A stretch of DNA of 48,139 nucleotides from Fredinandcohnia onubensis (GCF_002734215.1 NZ_NSEB01000018.1:88256-136394); one strand, 5' to 3'; counted from the stretch's first letter, positions 31,967-40,174 are shown. Program-made: numbers and translations. Notes: a model not told the origin generated them from the sequence alone.

Positions 31967-32617
31967 TTACTTCTCATCATACGCATTAAGCGCATTTACA
32001 CTGTGTGCCAAAGCAGAACCTGCTTTTAACGCAACTGCAACGAAAATAGCTTCTGATATTTCTTCCAAATCAGCACCCGCTTTTTTGGCATTTTTTGTAT
32101 GTAAGTTAATGCAATATGCGCAACCTGTTGTGTGTGCACATGCAACAGCAATTAACTCTTTCTCTTTTTCTGTTAAGTTTTTCGCCTTAAGAGATTTCGT
32201 GTCAAAATCAATAAACGCTTTAAAAGCCTCACCATTTAAATCAGCAAATTCTTTTAGTCTTGCAAAATAAGCCTCTTTATATAGATCTTCATCACCATTT
32301 CCATCATAGGCATTGAGTGCATTCACACCATGTGCTAGAGCGGAACCTGCCTTTAATGCTGTTGCAACAAAAATAGCCTCTGCCACTTCTTCTCTAGTAG
32401 AGTCATTCTTCTTTGCATTCCCAACATGTAAATCAATGCAGTACGGACAACCGGTAATATGAGCTACTGCCACTGCAATCAGTTCCTTTTGCTTCACGGA
32501 AAGTTTACCTGCAGCTAATGCTTGGCTATCAAACTTTATAAATGATTGAAATGCTTCAGGTGCATATTTTTTCAATTCTGGTAGTCTTCCGAAATATTCC
32601 TTTTTGTACAAACTCAT
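31967..32617 (-). CDS. Tandem carboxymuconolactone-decarboxylase-domain protein (AhpD-like), S-box controlled
   Basis: A 216-residue protein made of two CMD domains. Domain 1 contains ELIAVAVAHITGCPYCIDLH and domain 2 contains ELIAVACAHTTGCAYCINLH, each with the Glu, CxxC and His pattern of AhpD-type disulfide reductases or peroxidases. The repeats end almost identically (FVATALKAGSALAHGVNALN and FVAVALKAGSALAHSVNALN), so the protein arose by internal duplication. Most relatives are single-domain proteins of 110-150 residues acting as oligomers. GGGAGAG lies 7 nt before the ATG. The leader is a SAM-I riboswitch with terminator, so expression should rise when S-adenosylmethionine is low. The reaction is unknown; a sulfur- or redox-related role is inferred from regulation. 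Confidence 0.85.
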   Translation of the reverse strand: MSLYKKEYFGRLPELKKYAPEAFQSFIKFDSQALAAGKLSVKQKELIAVAVAHITGCPYCIDLHVGNAKKNDSTREEVAEAIFVATALKAGSALAHGVNALNAYDGNGDEDLYKEAYFARLKEFADLNGEAFKAFIDFDTKSLKAKNLTEKEKELIAVACAHTTGCAYCINLHTKNAKKAGADLEEISEAIFVAVALKAGSALAHSVNALNAYDEK

Positions 32618-32723
32618 CGTAAATCTCTCCCTTAGCTATTTTTACCAAATAAAATACGACATTTCCCATAAGTTTACTCACCTTACAAATAGGAAAGTTC
32701 TTCATTTCAGAATGATGAAATTC

Positions 32724-32750
32724 AAAAGCCCCTTCCGATGAGGAAGAGGC
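32724..32750 (-). terminator. Riboswitch terminator with antiterminator overlap
   Basis: GCCTCTTCC (32750-32742) pairs with GGAAGGGGC (32736-32728), one wobble pair, followed by TTTTG. Its loop region reads CTCATC (32741-32736), the exact complement of the riboswitch P1 3' strand GATGAG (32771-32766), giving the competing antiterminator. Confidence 0.85.
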
Positions 32751-32760
32751 AATATGTATC

Positions 32761-32873
32761 CCACACTCATCTTTCAAGCAAATGCTTGCTGGAATTAGCA
32801 CCTAGTTACATTCTTGTAACGGTTGCTGCGGGATCAACGGACCAGGTTCCTCCCCCGACTCTCGATAAGAGAT
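32761..32873 (-). ncRNA. SAM-I riboswitch (S-box leader)
   Basis: Read on the minus strand, the conserved S-box blocks appear in order. CTCTTATCGAGAG opens P1/P2, then GGGGGAGG, CTGGTCCGTTGAT, CGCAGCAACC, GGTGCTAATTCCAGCA and GAAAGATGAG closing P1. P1 pairs CTTATC (32869-32864) with GATGAG (32771-32766). When SAM binds, P1 is stabilised and the terminator at 32724-32750 can form. The only gene downstream on this strand is the tandem-CMD gene at 32617. Confidence 0.95.
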
Positions 32874-32905
32874 GTCGTATTTTTTTTGTAATATTTTACA
32901 ATATT

Positions 32906-32935
32906 AGCGTACATGAAGTCACAAGAGGTTGTCAA
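32906..32935 (-). promoter_or_regulatory. Promoter of the S-box transcript
   Basis: On the minus strand the perfect -35 TTGACA (32935-32930) is followed by 18 bp and a weak -10 TACGCT (32911-32906), about 30 bp before the aptamer. Confidence 0.5.
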
Positions 32936-32993
32936 CCGAAATATCAAATTATTTCGAAAATAAATCCGAAAGGGAATTTATAGAAGAAAGGCC

Positions 32994-33018
32994 AAAAAAA
33001 ACGACATATACATGTCGT
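32994..33018 (-). terminator. Terminator of the PAS-GGDEF gene
   Basis: ACGACAT (33001-33007) and ATGTCGT (33012-33018) form the stem; eight T follow on the minus strand. Confidence 0.9.
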
Positions 33019-33070
33019 TTACGATAAAGTCTATGATGACAAACTTATAGTACAACAATAATTTTCCTTC

Positions 33071-34687
33071 TTATCTATCATAGATTTTATATAAGGTCTT
33101 CGTTTTCTTTGCATGATACATGGCCAAATCAGCATGACGCAGAAGTAACTCCATGTCTACCCCATGATCTGGATAGAAGACAACTCCAATACTTGTTGAA
33201 ATTTCAGCAATCGAATTTGCAATATAAATTGGCTGCTTTATAACTTTCTCTATACTGTTTGCGGTCTCTCTGATTTCTTCTTCACTTTTCCGACCTGGAA
33301 GAACAATCGCAAATTCATCCCCACCTAAACGGTAGGTGAGACCAATAGACCCTAGGACCCCCGTTAAACGAGATGTTACTTTAATGAGAGCCATATCACC
33401 AGCTTGATGACCATTCGAATCGTTAACCGATTTGAGGCCATGCAAATCTAAATACATAATGGTAAACATTGAATCCTTTTCCATCTCTTCCGCTAAATCT
33501 AGCTGGAATTTAAGTCGGTTTGGTAAATCTGTTAATGTATCATGGTAAGCACGATACCTAATTAAGTCCTCTTCCTTCTTTTTTTCGGTCACATCCCAGA
33601 ACACGACTTGGACAGCAGATTCCCCGTTTAATTGAATCGGGATTCCACTTACTTCAACATCAATCTCCACACCATCTAATCGAATGAATTTTTCATATAA
33701 GGTTGGCTCATATCTGCCATTGTCTTCGATATTCCTAATCCTTCTTGAAACGATTAGACGAAAATCCGGGTGAATAATATCATTAATTTGAATACCATCC
33801 ATCAATTTTGCATTTGTGATCGCTAATAACTGCAACGCTGTAGGGTTGGCATATTTGATAACACCTTTTTGATGAACTAAAATCCCCAATGGAGAATACT
33901 CGACTAATTGTCGATACCGATCTTCACTCTCCGTTAATTCTTGTTCCATCTTTTTTCGTATCGTAATATCACGATAACTAACTAAAATCGCCCTTTTTTC
34001 CATATAAGAGATTGGAACTGCAGAAAAAACGGTATCAACAGTGCGGCCATTTTTACTACGTATTTTCAAATCAAAATTCAGAAGATCCTTATTTTGATTT
34101 ATAATTTCTTGGCTACGGGTTTGAACCAAATCATGCATGGTAGGATCAATGAATTTTATAATAAATTCCCCGACCATATCTTCAGGAGACGTGTCAACTA
34201 GTTTGGCTGCCGACTCATTCGCGTATAAAATAATCTCTCCGTCAAATACCAAGATTGGGTCTGGTGAGTAGGTTAAGAGGTTTCGAAACCTTTCTTCACT
34301 TTCGAGTATACTAAGTGCTAATTTCTTTTTCTCAGTTATATCTAGAATCTGGGCAATTAAATAATGTGTTTTATCATCTTGTTGAAAAATGGAAACTGAA
34401 AGAAAAACCCATACCGTGTTTCCATCTTTATGAATATATCTCTTTTCCATTTCATAAGACACTTTTTTTCCCTCAATTAAATCCTGCACATGTCTGAGGT
34501 CTTCTTCTAGATCATCCGGGTGTGTGAACTCTTGAAAAGTAAGTGATAGCAGTTCTTCTTCCAAATAGCCCGTAATCTTTGATAATGCTGGATTTACCTT
34601 GATATACTGCCCTTCTAATGAAACTAAAGCCATACCTATAGGTGAATAATGAAAAGCTTGTTCAAATTGATTAATAAAATGTAACAT
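33071..34687 (-). CDS. Soluble triple-PAS diguanylate cyclase
   Basis: A 538-residue cytoplasmic signalling protein: PAS 1 (about 5-120, SPIGMALVSLEGQYIKVNPAL), PAS 2 (about 130-250, FDGEIILYANESAA), PAS 3 (about 255-375, HQKGVIKYANPTALQL), then a GGDEF domain (about 385-538). The active-site loop is YRLGGDEFAIVLPG, intact. The metal-binding strand reads YLDLHGLKSVND, with the usual second aspartate replaced by His but the first retained. No RxxD inhibitory site precedes GGDEF, so product feedback is unlikely. It should make cyclic di-GMP in response to a PAS-sensed cue. GAGG lies 7 nt before the ATG. No transmembrane segment is present. Confidence 0.9.
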   Translation of the reverse strand: MLHFINQFEQAFHYSPIGMALVSLEGQYIKVNPALSKITGYLEEELLSLTFQEFTHPDDLEEDLRHVQDLIEGKKVSYEMEKRYIHKDGNTVWVFLSVSIFQQDDKTHYLIAQILDITEKKKLALSILESEERFRNLLTYSPDPILVFDGEIILYANESAAKLVDTSPEDMVGEFIIKFIDPTMHDLVQTRSQEIINQNKDLLNFDLKIRSKNGRTVDTVFSAVPISYMEKRAILVSYRDITIRKKMEQELTESEDRYRQLVEYSPLGILVHQKGVIKYANPTALQLLAITNAKLMDGIQINDIIHPDFRLIVSRRIRNIEDNGRYEPTLYEKFIRLDGVEIDVEVSGIPIQLNGESAVQVVFWDVTEKKKEEDLIRYRAYHDTLTDLPNRLKFQLDLAEEMEKDSMFTIMYLDLHGLKSVNDSNGHQAGDMALIKVTSRLTGVLGSIGLTYRLGGDEFAIVLPGRKSEEEIRETANSIEKVIKQPIYIANSIAEISTSIGVVFYPDHGVDMELLLRHADLAMYHAKKTKTLYKIYDR

Positions 34688-34817
34688 TAAACTACCTCTA
34701 CTATGTATTTTCTCTCTTAACGTATAATACCATCAAATTTATATTATCGTTAGTTTTAATTTTTATTATGCTACATTTTGCAACTTTTATAGTCAGTACT
34801 TCAACCAACTGAAGAAA

Positions 34818-35675
34818 TTATAGATGATTGTTCTGATTTAGTATCCTAAATTGATTCGGGGACAGACTTGTATTCCTCTTAAATACCCGCCAAAAATGGA
34901 CATGATTAGAATAGCCCACTTTTCCTGCAATTTGATTCACTTTCATGGTTGTATGTATTAAATACCTTTTTGCTTCATTTATTCGGATCGCATTTAAGTA
35001 TTCAATAAAACTGCATCCTGTGTATTTTTTAAAGAGCCTACTTATATACTGCTCATTCACATGAAACTGGTAAGATAGTACACCAAGGGAAATGTCATTT
35101 GTATAATTGTTATTAATAAATGAAATAATCTTTTCAATTTCATTTTTACCAGTCTTATCTTGTGGGCCCGAAACTTTCGTTTTTATAGGACTTGCCCTCT
35201 CTAACAATCTATTACTTTCAATTAATAACTGTGATAACAAAGATTTAAGGTACAAGTCCCTTTCCTTTAAATTCTTCTGATATTCCTCGAATAGGTTCAT
35301 TATAATGTTATTGATTAATTCTCTCTTTTTGGGGGGAATTGAAATAATGTTAGGTCCATTTTCAAAAAGCTGCTTTACAATCTGTTGCTCGCTTGAACTC
35401 AAAAAGCACTCCCTAAAATTTATCACCATTCGCTCATACACCTGATTGCTTTTTTTTACCGTTTTATGAATCACATTTTTATCAATAAAAACGAGATGCT
35501 GATTCTTTACTAGGTACTCTTCCCCATTAATGATGTAAATCCGTTCCCCTTTGGATAAATAATAAATTTCGTAATCTTGGTGCAGATGATGTGTTGCCAT
35601 CGACGGATAGTAACCACTAAAACGATTGATATAAAAAGGCTGTTCACGAAGAGAAACACTTATTTTTTGTACCAC
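34818..35675 (-). CDS. AraC-family transcriptional regulator with cupin-like sensor domain
   Basis: A 285-residue regulator. The N-terminal cupin-like half contains HHLHQDYEIYYLSKGERIYIINGEEYLVKNQHLVFIDK. The C-terminal 100 residues hold two AraC helix-turn-helix units (DISLGVLSYQFHVNEQYISRLFKKYTGCSF, then KVNQIAGKVGYSNHVHFWRVFKRNTSLSPNQFR). The GTG at 35675 was chosen as start because AGGAG lies 7 nt upstream; an ATG eleven codons earlier has no site. Cupin-type AraC proteins usually sense sugars. It is divergent from the pectate lyase gene and is its most likely activator, sensing pectin oligosaccharides; this is inference from position. Confidence 0.88.
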   Translation of the reverse strand: MVQKISVSLREQPFYINRFSGYYPSMATHHLHQDYEIYYLSKGERIYIINGEEYLVKNQHLVFIDKNVIHKTVKKSNQVYERMVINFRECFLSSSEQQIVKQLFENGPNIISIPPKKRELINNIIMNLFEEYQKNLKERDLYLKSLLSQLLIESNRLLERASPIKTKVSGPQDKTGKNEIEKIISFINNNYTNDISLGVLSYQFHVNEQYISRLFKKYTGCSFIEYLNAIRINEAKRYLIHTTMKVNQIAGKVGYSNHVHFWRVFKRNTSLSPNQFRILNQNNHL

Positions 35676-36097
35676 TATTCCACTCCTCTCCAAATGAGCC
35701 AACAACATTCTCTATTCGTTTTCCCATTTTTCACCCGCTTAAACTTGTACTCCAGTTATGTTCTTTTTATTACATGTTCATCTGCCCATATCCTTCATTT
35801 TTTGAGGAATCACAACTTTACACCTAGGAAATAAAAGAGAAACTAGGAAAAAGGCACCCCTCTCCTCCGTACAGGCCTTAAACATCTACGAAAATGTAAA
35901 CTTTAATGCCTTCTTCTCACAAAATATGTAATAAGAAGCTTGCTAAACTAATAGAGAAGTTTTTGATTTCATTCTAATGAAAAGGTTTACAAACTAATCT
36001 GATGATTACCGTTAGATGTACGCTTGGAGGTGAACTATAAAAATTTGTTAGCATTTGGTTTGCATCACAAAATAAAAAAATGCAAAGGTGGTATAGT
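35676..36097. other. Divergent intergenic region between the AraC regulator and pectate lyase genes
   Basis: This 420-bp A+T-rich spacer should carry both promoters. The one clear signal is the cre-like site at 35978-35991. No further gene or known RNA was seen. Confidence 0.6.
35978..35991 (+). promoter_or_regulatory. cre-like site (CcpA) before the pectate lyase gene
   Basis: TGAAAAGGTTTACA matches the cre consensus TGWAANCGNTNWCA at all but one position (G for C). It lies 107 bp before the start codon. Catabolite repression of pectinase genes by CcpA is common in Bacillus. Confidence 0.55.
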
Positions 36098-37768
36098 ATG
36101 AAATTTAGAAAAGCAATAGTTTGGGTCCTGGTTTTATCCTTATTTGCACCATTTTTCTTAACTGGAAACGGAACGGCTCATGCGGCAGAAATCGATTCAA
36201 TCCCCAACACTACTAGGTCTATAAAAGAGTATGACAATAGTTTTCTATCTGTATCTGGTTATGCTTCATTAGGGGTGAATGACCGAAGTGAATACATTGA
36301 TACCCCCTATTATCGACAGGTTAAAACAGAAAGAGAGTTCTTACAGGCCATTTTGGATGCACAAGCTGGAAGTGTGAAAGTCATTGAAATTGTCAAGGAT
36401 TTAAATTTTGGCTGGAAACATTTAAATTTGAGTTCTGAAGAAACAAAGAAGTATCGTTTCATTACGAAATACCGGGATCCTATGAACGGATTTACCAATC
36501 CAAAAATAGCAGCTTCTGGTGTTTCACAACTTAATATTGATAATGTTGACGGACTCACGATTTTTTCAAAAAAAGGAAAAACGATTCGATCTGTCGAGTT
36601 TAAATTACAACGGTCAACGAACGATATCGTCATTCGTAATCTGAACTTTGATGGCATGTGGCAATGGGATGATACAGGAAAACACAAGGAAGTAGGCTGG
36701 ACTTATATTAAAATTAATGGCGCCAATAATGTATGGATTGACCATTGTAAATTTCCGATTGCAGCGGATGGATTAATTGATACAGAGAACGGTGGCTCCA
36801 ACATCACGATTTCCTGGTCTGAATTCGGATTACCTGCGGATGAAAATCCTTCAACAGATAGTGATATTTACCAAACGATTCAGTTTATGGAAGAGAAATA
36901 TGCTTCAAATGAATTGAATTCCGATAGCGTGTATTACAACATGCGTAATGAAGGTGCCACTAAAGAACAAATCATGGCCTATGCTGCGTATCACAGTAAG
37001 GTACATTTATCGGGTTCAGGTGATAAAGACTATGTGAATTATGTGTCTAGTAGTGGTAATGAGATAAAGGACGGCAATCAAAGAATACGTTTAACACTCG
37101 CTTATAATACGTATACCAATGTTGGACAGAGAATCCCTATGATTCGCCAAGGTTCTGGTCATGCGTACAACTTGTATTTGGATAATTCCTCTCATCAAGC
37201 GATTTTAGAGAATGTTACCGCAATTGCTGAATTCGGTACAGATACACTTTCACGAGCATTAAATGCTAGAAATGGTGCCTCAATTGCAGCAGATACATCT
37301 GTATTCAATGATATTAACGAGCCAATCACAGGTGCGGAAATTCAGGGATTAGATACTAAAAATATGGATGCCCAATGGGCTGAGTTATTCCAAGCAGCTT
37401 ATAATAGAAACTTAATTGTACACTCAAAAATTTCCAATCAATATGGAACGTATACAGGAAGCAGTTGGGACAATAATGGGGAAAATCTTTTTACAAAAGG
37501 ATTTACATGGCATGATAAATCTACGATTGGAAATTGGGCATGGTCTTCTCATATTGTTGGAAGTGAAAATATGAGTAAAATGAACCCACCAACTGATCCA
37601 TTTATCTTTGAGTATAACTATGACGAGAAACTCCCTTATACGTATAACGTGGTCCCATTAGACAGCGTTGTTACAACACTTACAAAATATGCAGGTGTGA
37701 ACAAAGTAAATATGAGCCCTATCGCCTGGTTAAAAACTGATTATACCTCTAACAGTAAAGGGCAGTAA
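36098..37768 (+). CDS. Secreted pectate lyase (polysaccharide lyase family 1)
   Basis: A 556-residue exoenzyme with a Sec signal peptide (FRKAIVWVLVLSLFAPFFLTG, cleavage near AHA-A). The parallel beta-helix shows PL1 landmarks: FDGMWQWDD, NNVWIDHCKF with the wIDH motif, AADGLIDTENGGSNITISWSEF, and later RIPMIRQGSGHAYNLYLDN, where PL1 enzymes carry the catalytic arginine. It cleaves polygalacturonate by calcium-dependent beta-elimination. ATG 36098 has AAAGGTGG 6 nt upstream; the ATG six codons earlier would place that site inside the gene. PL1 enzymes are often near 400 residues; this one has an extra 100-150 in loops and C-terminus. Predicted control: cre site and the divergent AraC protein. 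Confidence 0.9.
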   Translation: MKFRKAIVWVLVLSLFAPFFLTGNGTAHAAEIDSIPNTTRSIKEYDNSFLSVSGYASLGVNDRSEYIDTPYYRQVKTEREFLQAILDAQAGSVKVIEIVKDLNFGWKHLNLSSEETKKYRFITKYRDPMNGFTNPKIAASGVSQLNIDNVDGLTIFSKKGKTIRSVEFKLQRSTNDIVIRNLNFDGMWQWDDTGKHKEVGWTYIKINGANNVWIDHCKFPIAADGLIDTENGGSNITISWSEFGLPADENPSTDSDIYQTIQFMEEKYASNELNSDSVYYNMRNEGATKEQIMAYAAYHSKVHLSGSGDKDYVNYVSSSGNEIKDGNQRIRLTLAYNTYTNVGQRIPMIRQGSGHAYNLYLDNSSHQAILENVTAIAEFGTDTLSRALNARNGASIAADTSVFNDINEPITGAEIQGLDTKNMDAQWAELFQAAYNRNLIVHSKISNQYGTYTGSSWDNNGENLFTKGFTWHDKSTIGNWAWSSHIVGSENMSKMNPPTDPFIFEYNYDEKLPYTYNVVPLDSVVTTLTKYAGVNKVNMSPIAWLKTDYTSNSKGQ

Positions 37769-37790
37769 TAGAAGACCGATTTAGCATTTG

Positions 37791-37822
37791 AAGACCTTCA
37801 AACATTGGAGGTCTTTTTGTTT
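37791..37822 (+). terminator. Terminator of the pectate lyase gene
   Basis: AAGACCTTCA (37791-37800) pairs with TGGAGGTCTT (37806-37815), one wobble pair, then TTTGTTTTT. Confidence 0.9.
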
Positions 37823-37936
37823 TTAAAGAAGGAGAAATATTGTTCATGAATGCCTAATTTATGTATATACATACATTTTATAGTGATAAGGAGTTTCATT
37901 TTCTAACCTTTATTAAAAACGACAGGAGATGATTGT

Positions 37937-38395
37937 TTGAGCACATTCAATCCCGACAAACTATCGGTCGAATACAGAGATGGCGTTACTGCTGCGGCAC
38001 CCATTATTCCAAGATATTACACACTAACACACTCTGATAAAACTGCCGAATTATTTTTAACAATAGGCTACCATTATGCCTGGGATAAAATCAATTCGAT
38101 GAGAGATGAAGTATTAGGTGAATGGAGAACAGATGGAAGTCACTTCCATTACCAGGTTTATTTATATATTGATCAAGGAGAATATAACCAACAAGTAGCA
38201 GCGAAGCGAAATGAAATCTTCAGACGTGAATTGCCACTTGCCTTAACAGCTATTCGATACGGTGATCGATTTTTATTCAATGCTTACCCTACTCTTGACC
38301 ACGCTCCCATCATAGTTACCTTCACTTCTGCCTATCCTCAGTTTGCTAGACATGAAAATTGGGGGACTTTCCAAGATTATTCCATTGGAAAATAG
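37937..38395 (+). CDS. Staygreen-family protein
   Basis: A 152-residue protein with the Staygreen (PF12638) signature: FNPDKLSVEYRDGVT, PRYYTLTHSDKTAELFLTIGYHYAWDKIN, MRDEVLGEW and HFHYQVYLYIDQG. Plant SGR proteins remove magnesium from chlorophyll a; bacterial homologues occur in non-photosynthetic Bacillaceae and their substrate there is unclear, although some act on chlorophyll in vitro. Start TTG 37937 with AGGAG 8 nt upstream. It stands alone, convergent with tenA. Confidence 0.85.
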   Translation: MSTFNPDKLSVEYRDGVTAAAPIIPRYYTLTHSDKTAELFLTIGYHYAWDKINSMRDEVLGEWRTDGSHFHYQVYLYIDQGEYNQQVAAKRNEIFRRELPLALTAIRYGDRFLFNAYPTLDHAPIIVTFTSAYPQFARHENWGTFQDYSIGK

Positions 38396-38427
38396 AAAAC
38401 TACGATTAGTAGTGGAAATTTTATTAC

Positions 38428-38465
38428 GAAAAAAGGTTCCGTGACTGAACTTGTGCACGGAACCT
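38428..38465 (-). terminator. Terminator of tenA
   Basis: AGGTTCCGTG (38434-38443) pairs perfectly with CACGGAACCT (38456-38465), followed on the minus strand by TTTTTT. Confidence 0.92.
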
Positions 38466-38476
38466 ATCCACTTGTC

Positions 38477-39157
38477 CTATAGATTAATCGGCCACTCCTC
38501 AAGATTTTCGGCCATATCCCAGAACATATATTCAAACATACTCGTTTTGACGACGATTTCTTCAAGTACTGCTAAATCTCGCTCAGGTTTTCCGCTTGCG
38601 ATTTCATTGATTAGCGTTTTACAATCTTCGGCCAACGCTGAAAATTCATCGGATGAATACATTTTCACCCATTCCCCATAGAATTCATGAGCAACTGCTC
38701 CTGGCCATTTGACGAGCTCTTTTCCAATAAAGTTATAGCTCCATGCACAGGCTAGGACTGCAGCGACAACATTTTCTACACCACCAAGTTGCGCTACATT
38801 CAACATGTAGCTTGTGTAAGATGTTGTAGTTGATGCAGGTCTAGTCGCCTCAAGCTCTTCTGGAGATATCTCAAACTTTGCGGCATATTGACGGTGTAGA
38901 TCCATCTCCATCTCCAACGTGCCATGTAAAAGGTTTGCAAATATGGACATCGTTTCTAAATCCGGAGCCTTTGCACTCCCTAGCGCAAATAGTCGGCAAT
39001 ACTCAATCAGGTACACATAATCCTGCTTCATATAATGCTTAAACTTATCCTTTTCCAACCAACCCTCGCCAATCCCTTTCACGAAAGGATGCTCCAAATA
39101 CGAATTCCAAATAGGCTCCACTCGATTCCATAAACGATCAGTAAAAAGACTACTCAT
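38477..39157 (-). CDS. tenA: Aminopyrimidine aminohydrolase / thiaminase II
   Basis: A 226-residue TenA family protein. It hydrolyses aminomethyl-aminopyrimidine, salvaging the pyrimidine half of degraded thiamin. Family motifs are HPFVKGIGEGWLEKDKFKHYMKQDYVYLIEYCRLFALG near the N-terminus, the cysteine in VVAAVLACAWSYNFIGKEL, and YSSDEFSALAEDCKTLI with the catalytic region. ATG 39157 is 9 nt after AAAGGGG; ATG 39163 two codons upstream is possible but only 3 nt from it. It is governed by the TPP riboswitch at 39268-39356. No other thi gene is present, so it acts with pathway genes elsewhere. Confidence 0.93.
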   Translation of the reverse strand: MSSLFTDRLWNRVEPIWNSYLEHPFVKGIGEGWLEKDKFKHYMKQDYVYLIEYCRLFALGSAKAPDLETMSIFANLLHGTLEMEMDLHRQYAAKFEISPEELEATRPASTTTSYTSYMLNVAQLGGVENVVAAVLACAWSYNFIGKELVKWPGAVAHEFYGEWVKMYSSDEFSALAEDCKTLINEIASGKPERDLAVLEEIVVKTSMFEYMFWDMAENLEEWPINL

Positions 39158-39195
39158 ATCCATTTTCCCCTTTCTCCTATCTGACTTCGGGGGAG

Positions 39196-39231
39196 ATAAA
39201 AAAACCCATTACTAGTGACTAGAAATGGGTT
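39196..39231 (-). terminator. Riboswitch-controlled terminator before tenA
   Basis: AACCCATT (39203-39210) and AATGGGTT (39224-39231) enclose an inner ACTAG/CTAGT pair and are followed on the minus strand by seven T. It lies between the TPP aptamer and the tenA ribosome binding site. Confidence 0.88.
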
Positions 39232-39267
39232 CGGCAATATATATCGTTTAGTTTACACATAAACGTG

Positions 39268-39356
39268 CCAACTCCACTTCCCTACGCTAGTGTTACCTAG
39301 ATCAGGTTCAAAGGGTCGATATCTCTATCTCTCAGCACAAACATGCTCCCCTAGTC
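39268..39356 (-). ncRNA. TPP riboswitch (THI element)
   Basis: On the minus strand, in order: ACTAGGGGAGC, GTGCTGAGA, GACCCTTTGAACCTGATCTA, GGTAACACTAGCGTAGGGA and AGTGGAGTT. These are the conserved thi-box blocks, including CTGAGA, ACCCTTTGAACCTGATC and the AGCGTAGGGAA strand. Binding of thiamin pyrophosphate should favour the terminator at 39196-39231 and switch tenA off. Confidence 0.96.
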
Positions 39357-39473
39357 GAATTGTTAGATTATTAAGTAACTAGATACTAGTTAAACATAGC
39401 GGCTATGAAAAGGCAAGTAAGACAGGTCCATTTATCCCGCTTGAGTCAAGGGACATGTTCTGAGCATTCCATA

Positions 39474-39512
39474 TAAAAAAACGAGTTGGCATTCATCGCC
39501 AACTCGTTTTTA
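39474..39512. terminator. Terminator of the LprI-like gene
   Basis: ACGAGTTGGC (39481-39490) pairs with GCCAACTCGT (39498-39507); A-run on the left and T-run on the right make it bidirectional. Confidence 0.92.
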
Positions 39513-39529
39513 TCTTAAATGTTAAACTA

Positions 39530-40174
39530 TCAATTCATATACTTAGCAACCAATGCATAGCATCTTTCCCGTGTCATAGTTGCTTGGGTAGCTACATATT
39601 CTAAGGTTTCCGTCGAGCCACCTTTATATTTCAGTGATGATTCTTTTGCGGTTTCATCTCTGTGTATAATCCAATTCCGCTGTTCTTCTCGTAATTGATT
39701 CATCTGTTCAGAGTCAAGCTGTTCATTTAACATTCCATATATCTCGTTCAATTTCTCATCCCACTTTTTATACCGTGCCGCCTCTTGTTCTTCCAATTCT
39801 GCCATTGTTGCTGTATCTTCGGCGTTTCTATCTGTTTCTTCCATTTTATTTAATTCTTTGAGATATGCATTCTTCATACCTTTTGTTATTTCATTGTTGT
39901 TACTAGACTTTGATGTCTCATCATTTTCAGTCGTAGATGGTTCTTTTGATGTCTCTTCTTTGTTTTTAATCTGAGTATTTTCAGGACTTTCAGATTTATC
40001 TGTTTCACCTGACTCCTCATCGGTAGCTGGTTTTTCCTCTGTTTTTTGATTTGTGCTAGTTTCTGATGATTTATTTTCTGGTTTTGCATTTGCCTCATCC
40101 GTTGAGTTACTACAAGCAACCAACGAGAAAAATACTATGATTGTCATCACAATGCGTAATCGCTGTTTTTTCAT
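39530..40174 (-). CDS. LprI/DUF1311-family lipoprotein
   Basis: A 214-residue lipoprotein (lipobox LVAC, Cys 21). A low-complexity Ser/Thr/Glu/Lys linker covers about residues 22-95. The C-terminal DUF1311 domain has LNEIYGMLNEQLDSEQMNQLREEQRNWIIHRDETAKE and ends TRERCYALVAKYM. Mycobacterial LprI inhibits lysozyme; for Bacillus relatives the activity is unproven. GAGGAGG is 7 nt before the ATG. The acidic linker probably spans the cell wall. Confidence 0.8.
   Translation of the reverse strand: MKKQRLRIVMTIIVFFSLVACSNSTDEANAKPENKSSETSTNQKTEEKPATDEESGETDKSESPENTQIKNKEETSKEPSTTENDETSKSSNNNEITKGMKNAYLKELNKMEETDRNAEDTATMAELEEQEAARYKKWDEKLNEIYGMLNEQLDSEQMNQLREEQRNWIIHRDETAKESSLKYKGGSTETLEYVATQATMTRERCYALVAKYMN

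Noticed and set aside
32556-32801. 81-codon minus-strand ORF overlapping the S-box terminator and the start of the tandem-CMD gene
   Set aside because: It reads through the riboswitch terminator and is out of frame with the well-supported CMD gene; composition is unlike a protein.
39886-40119. 77-codon minus-strand ORF inside the LprI-like gene
   Set aside because: Frame-shifted reading of the repetitive Ser/Thr/Glu/Lys linker; no start signals.
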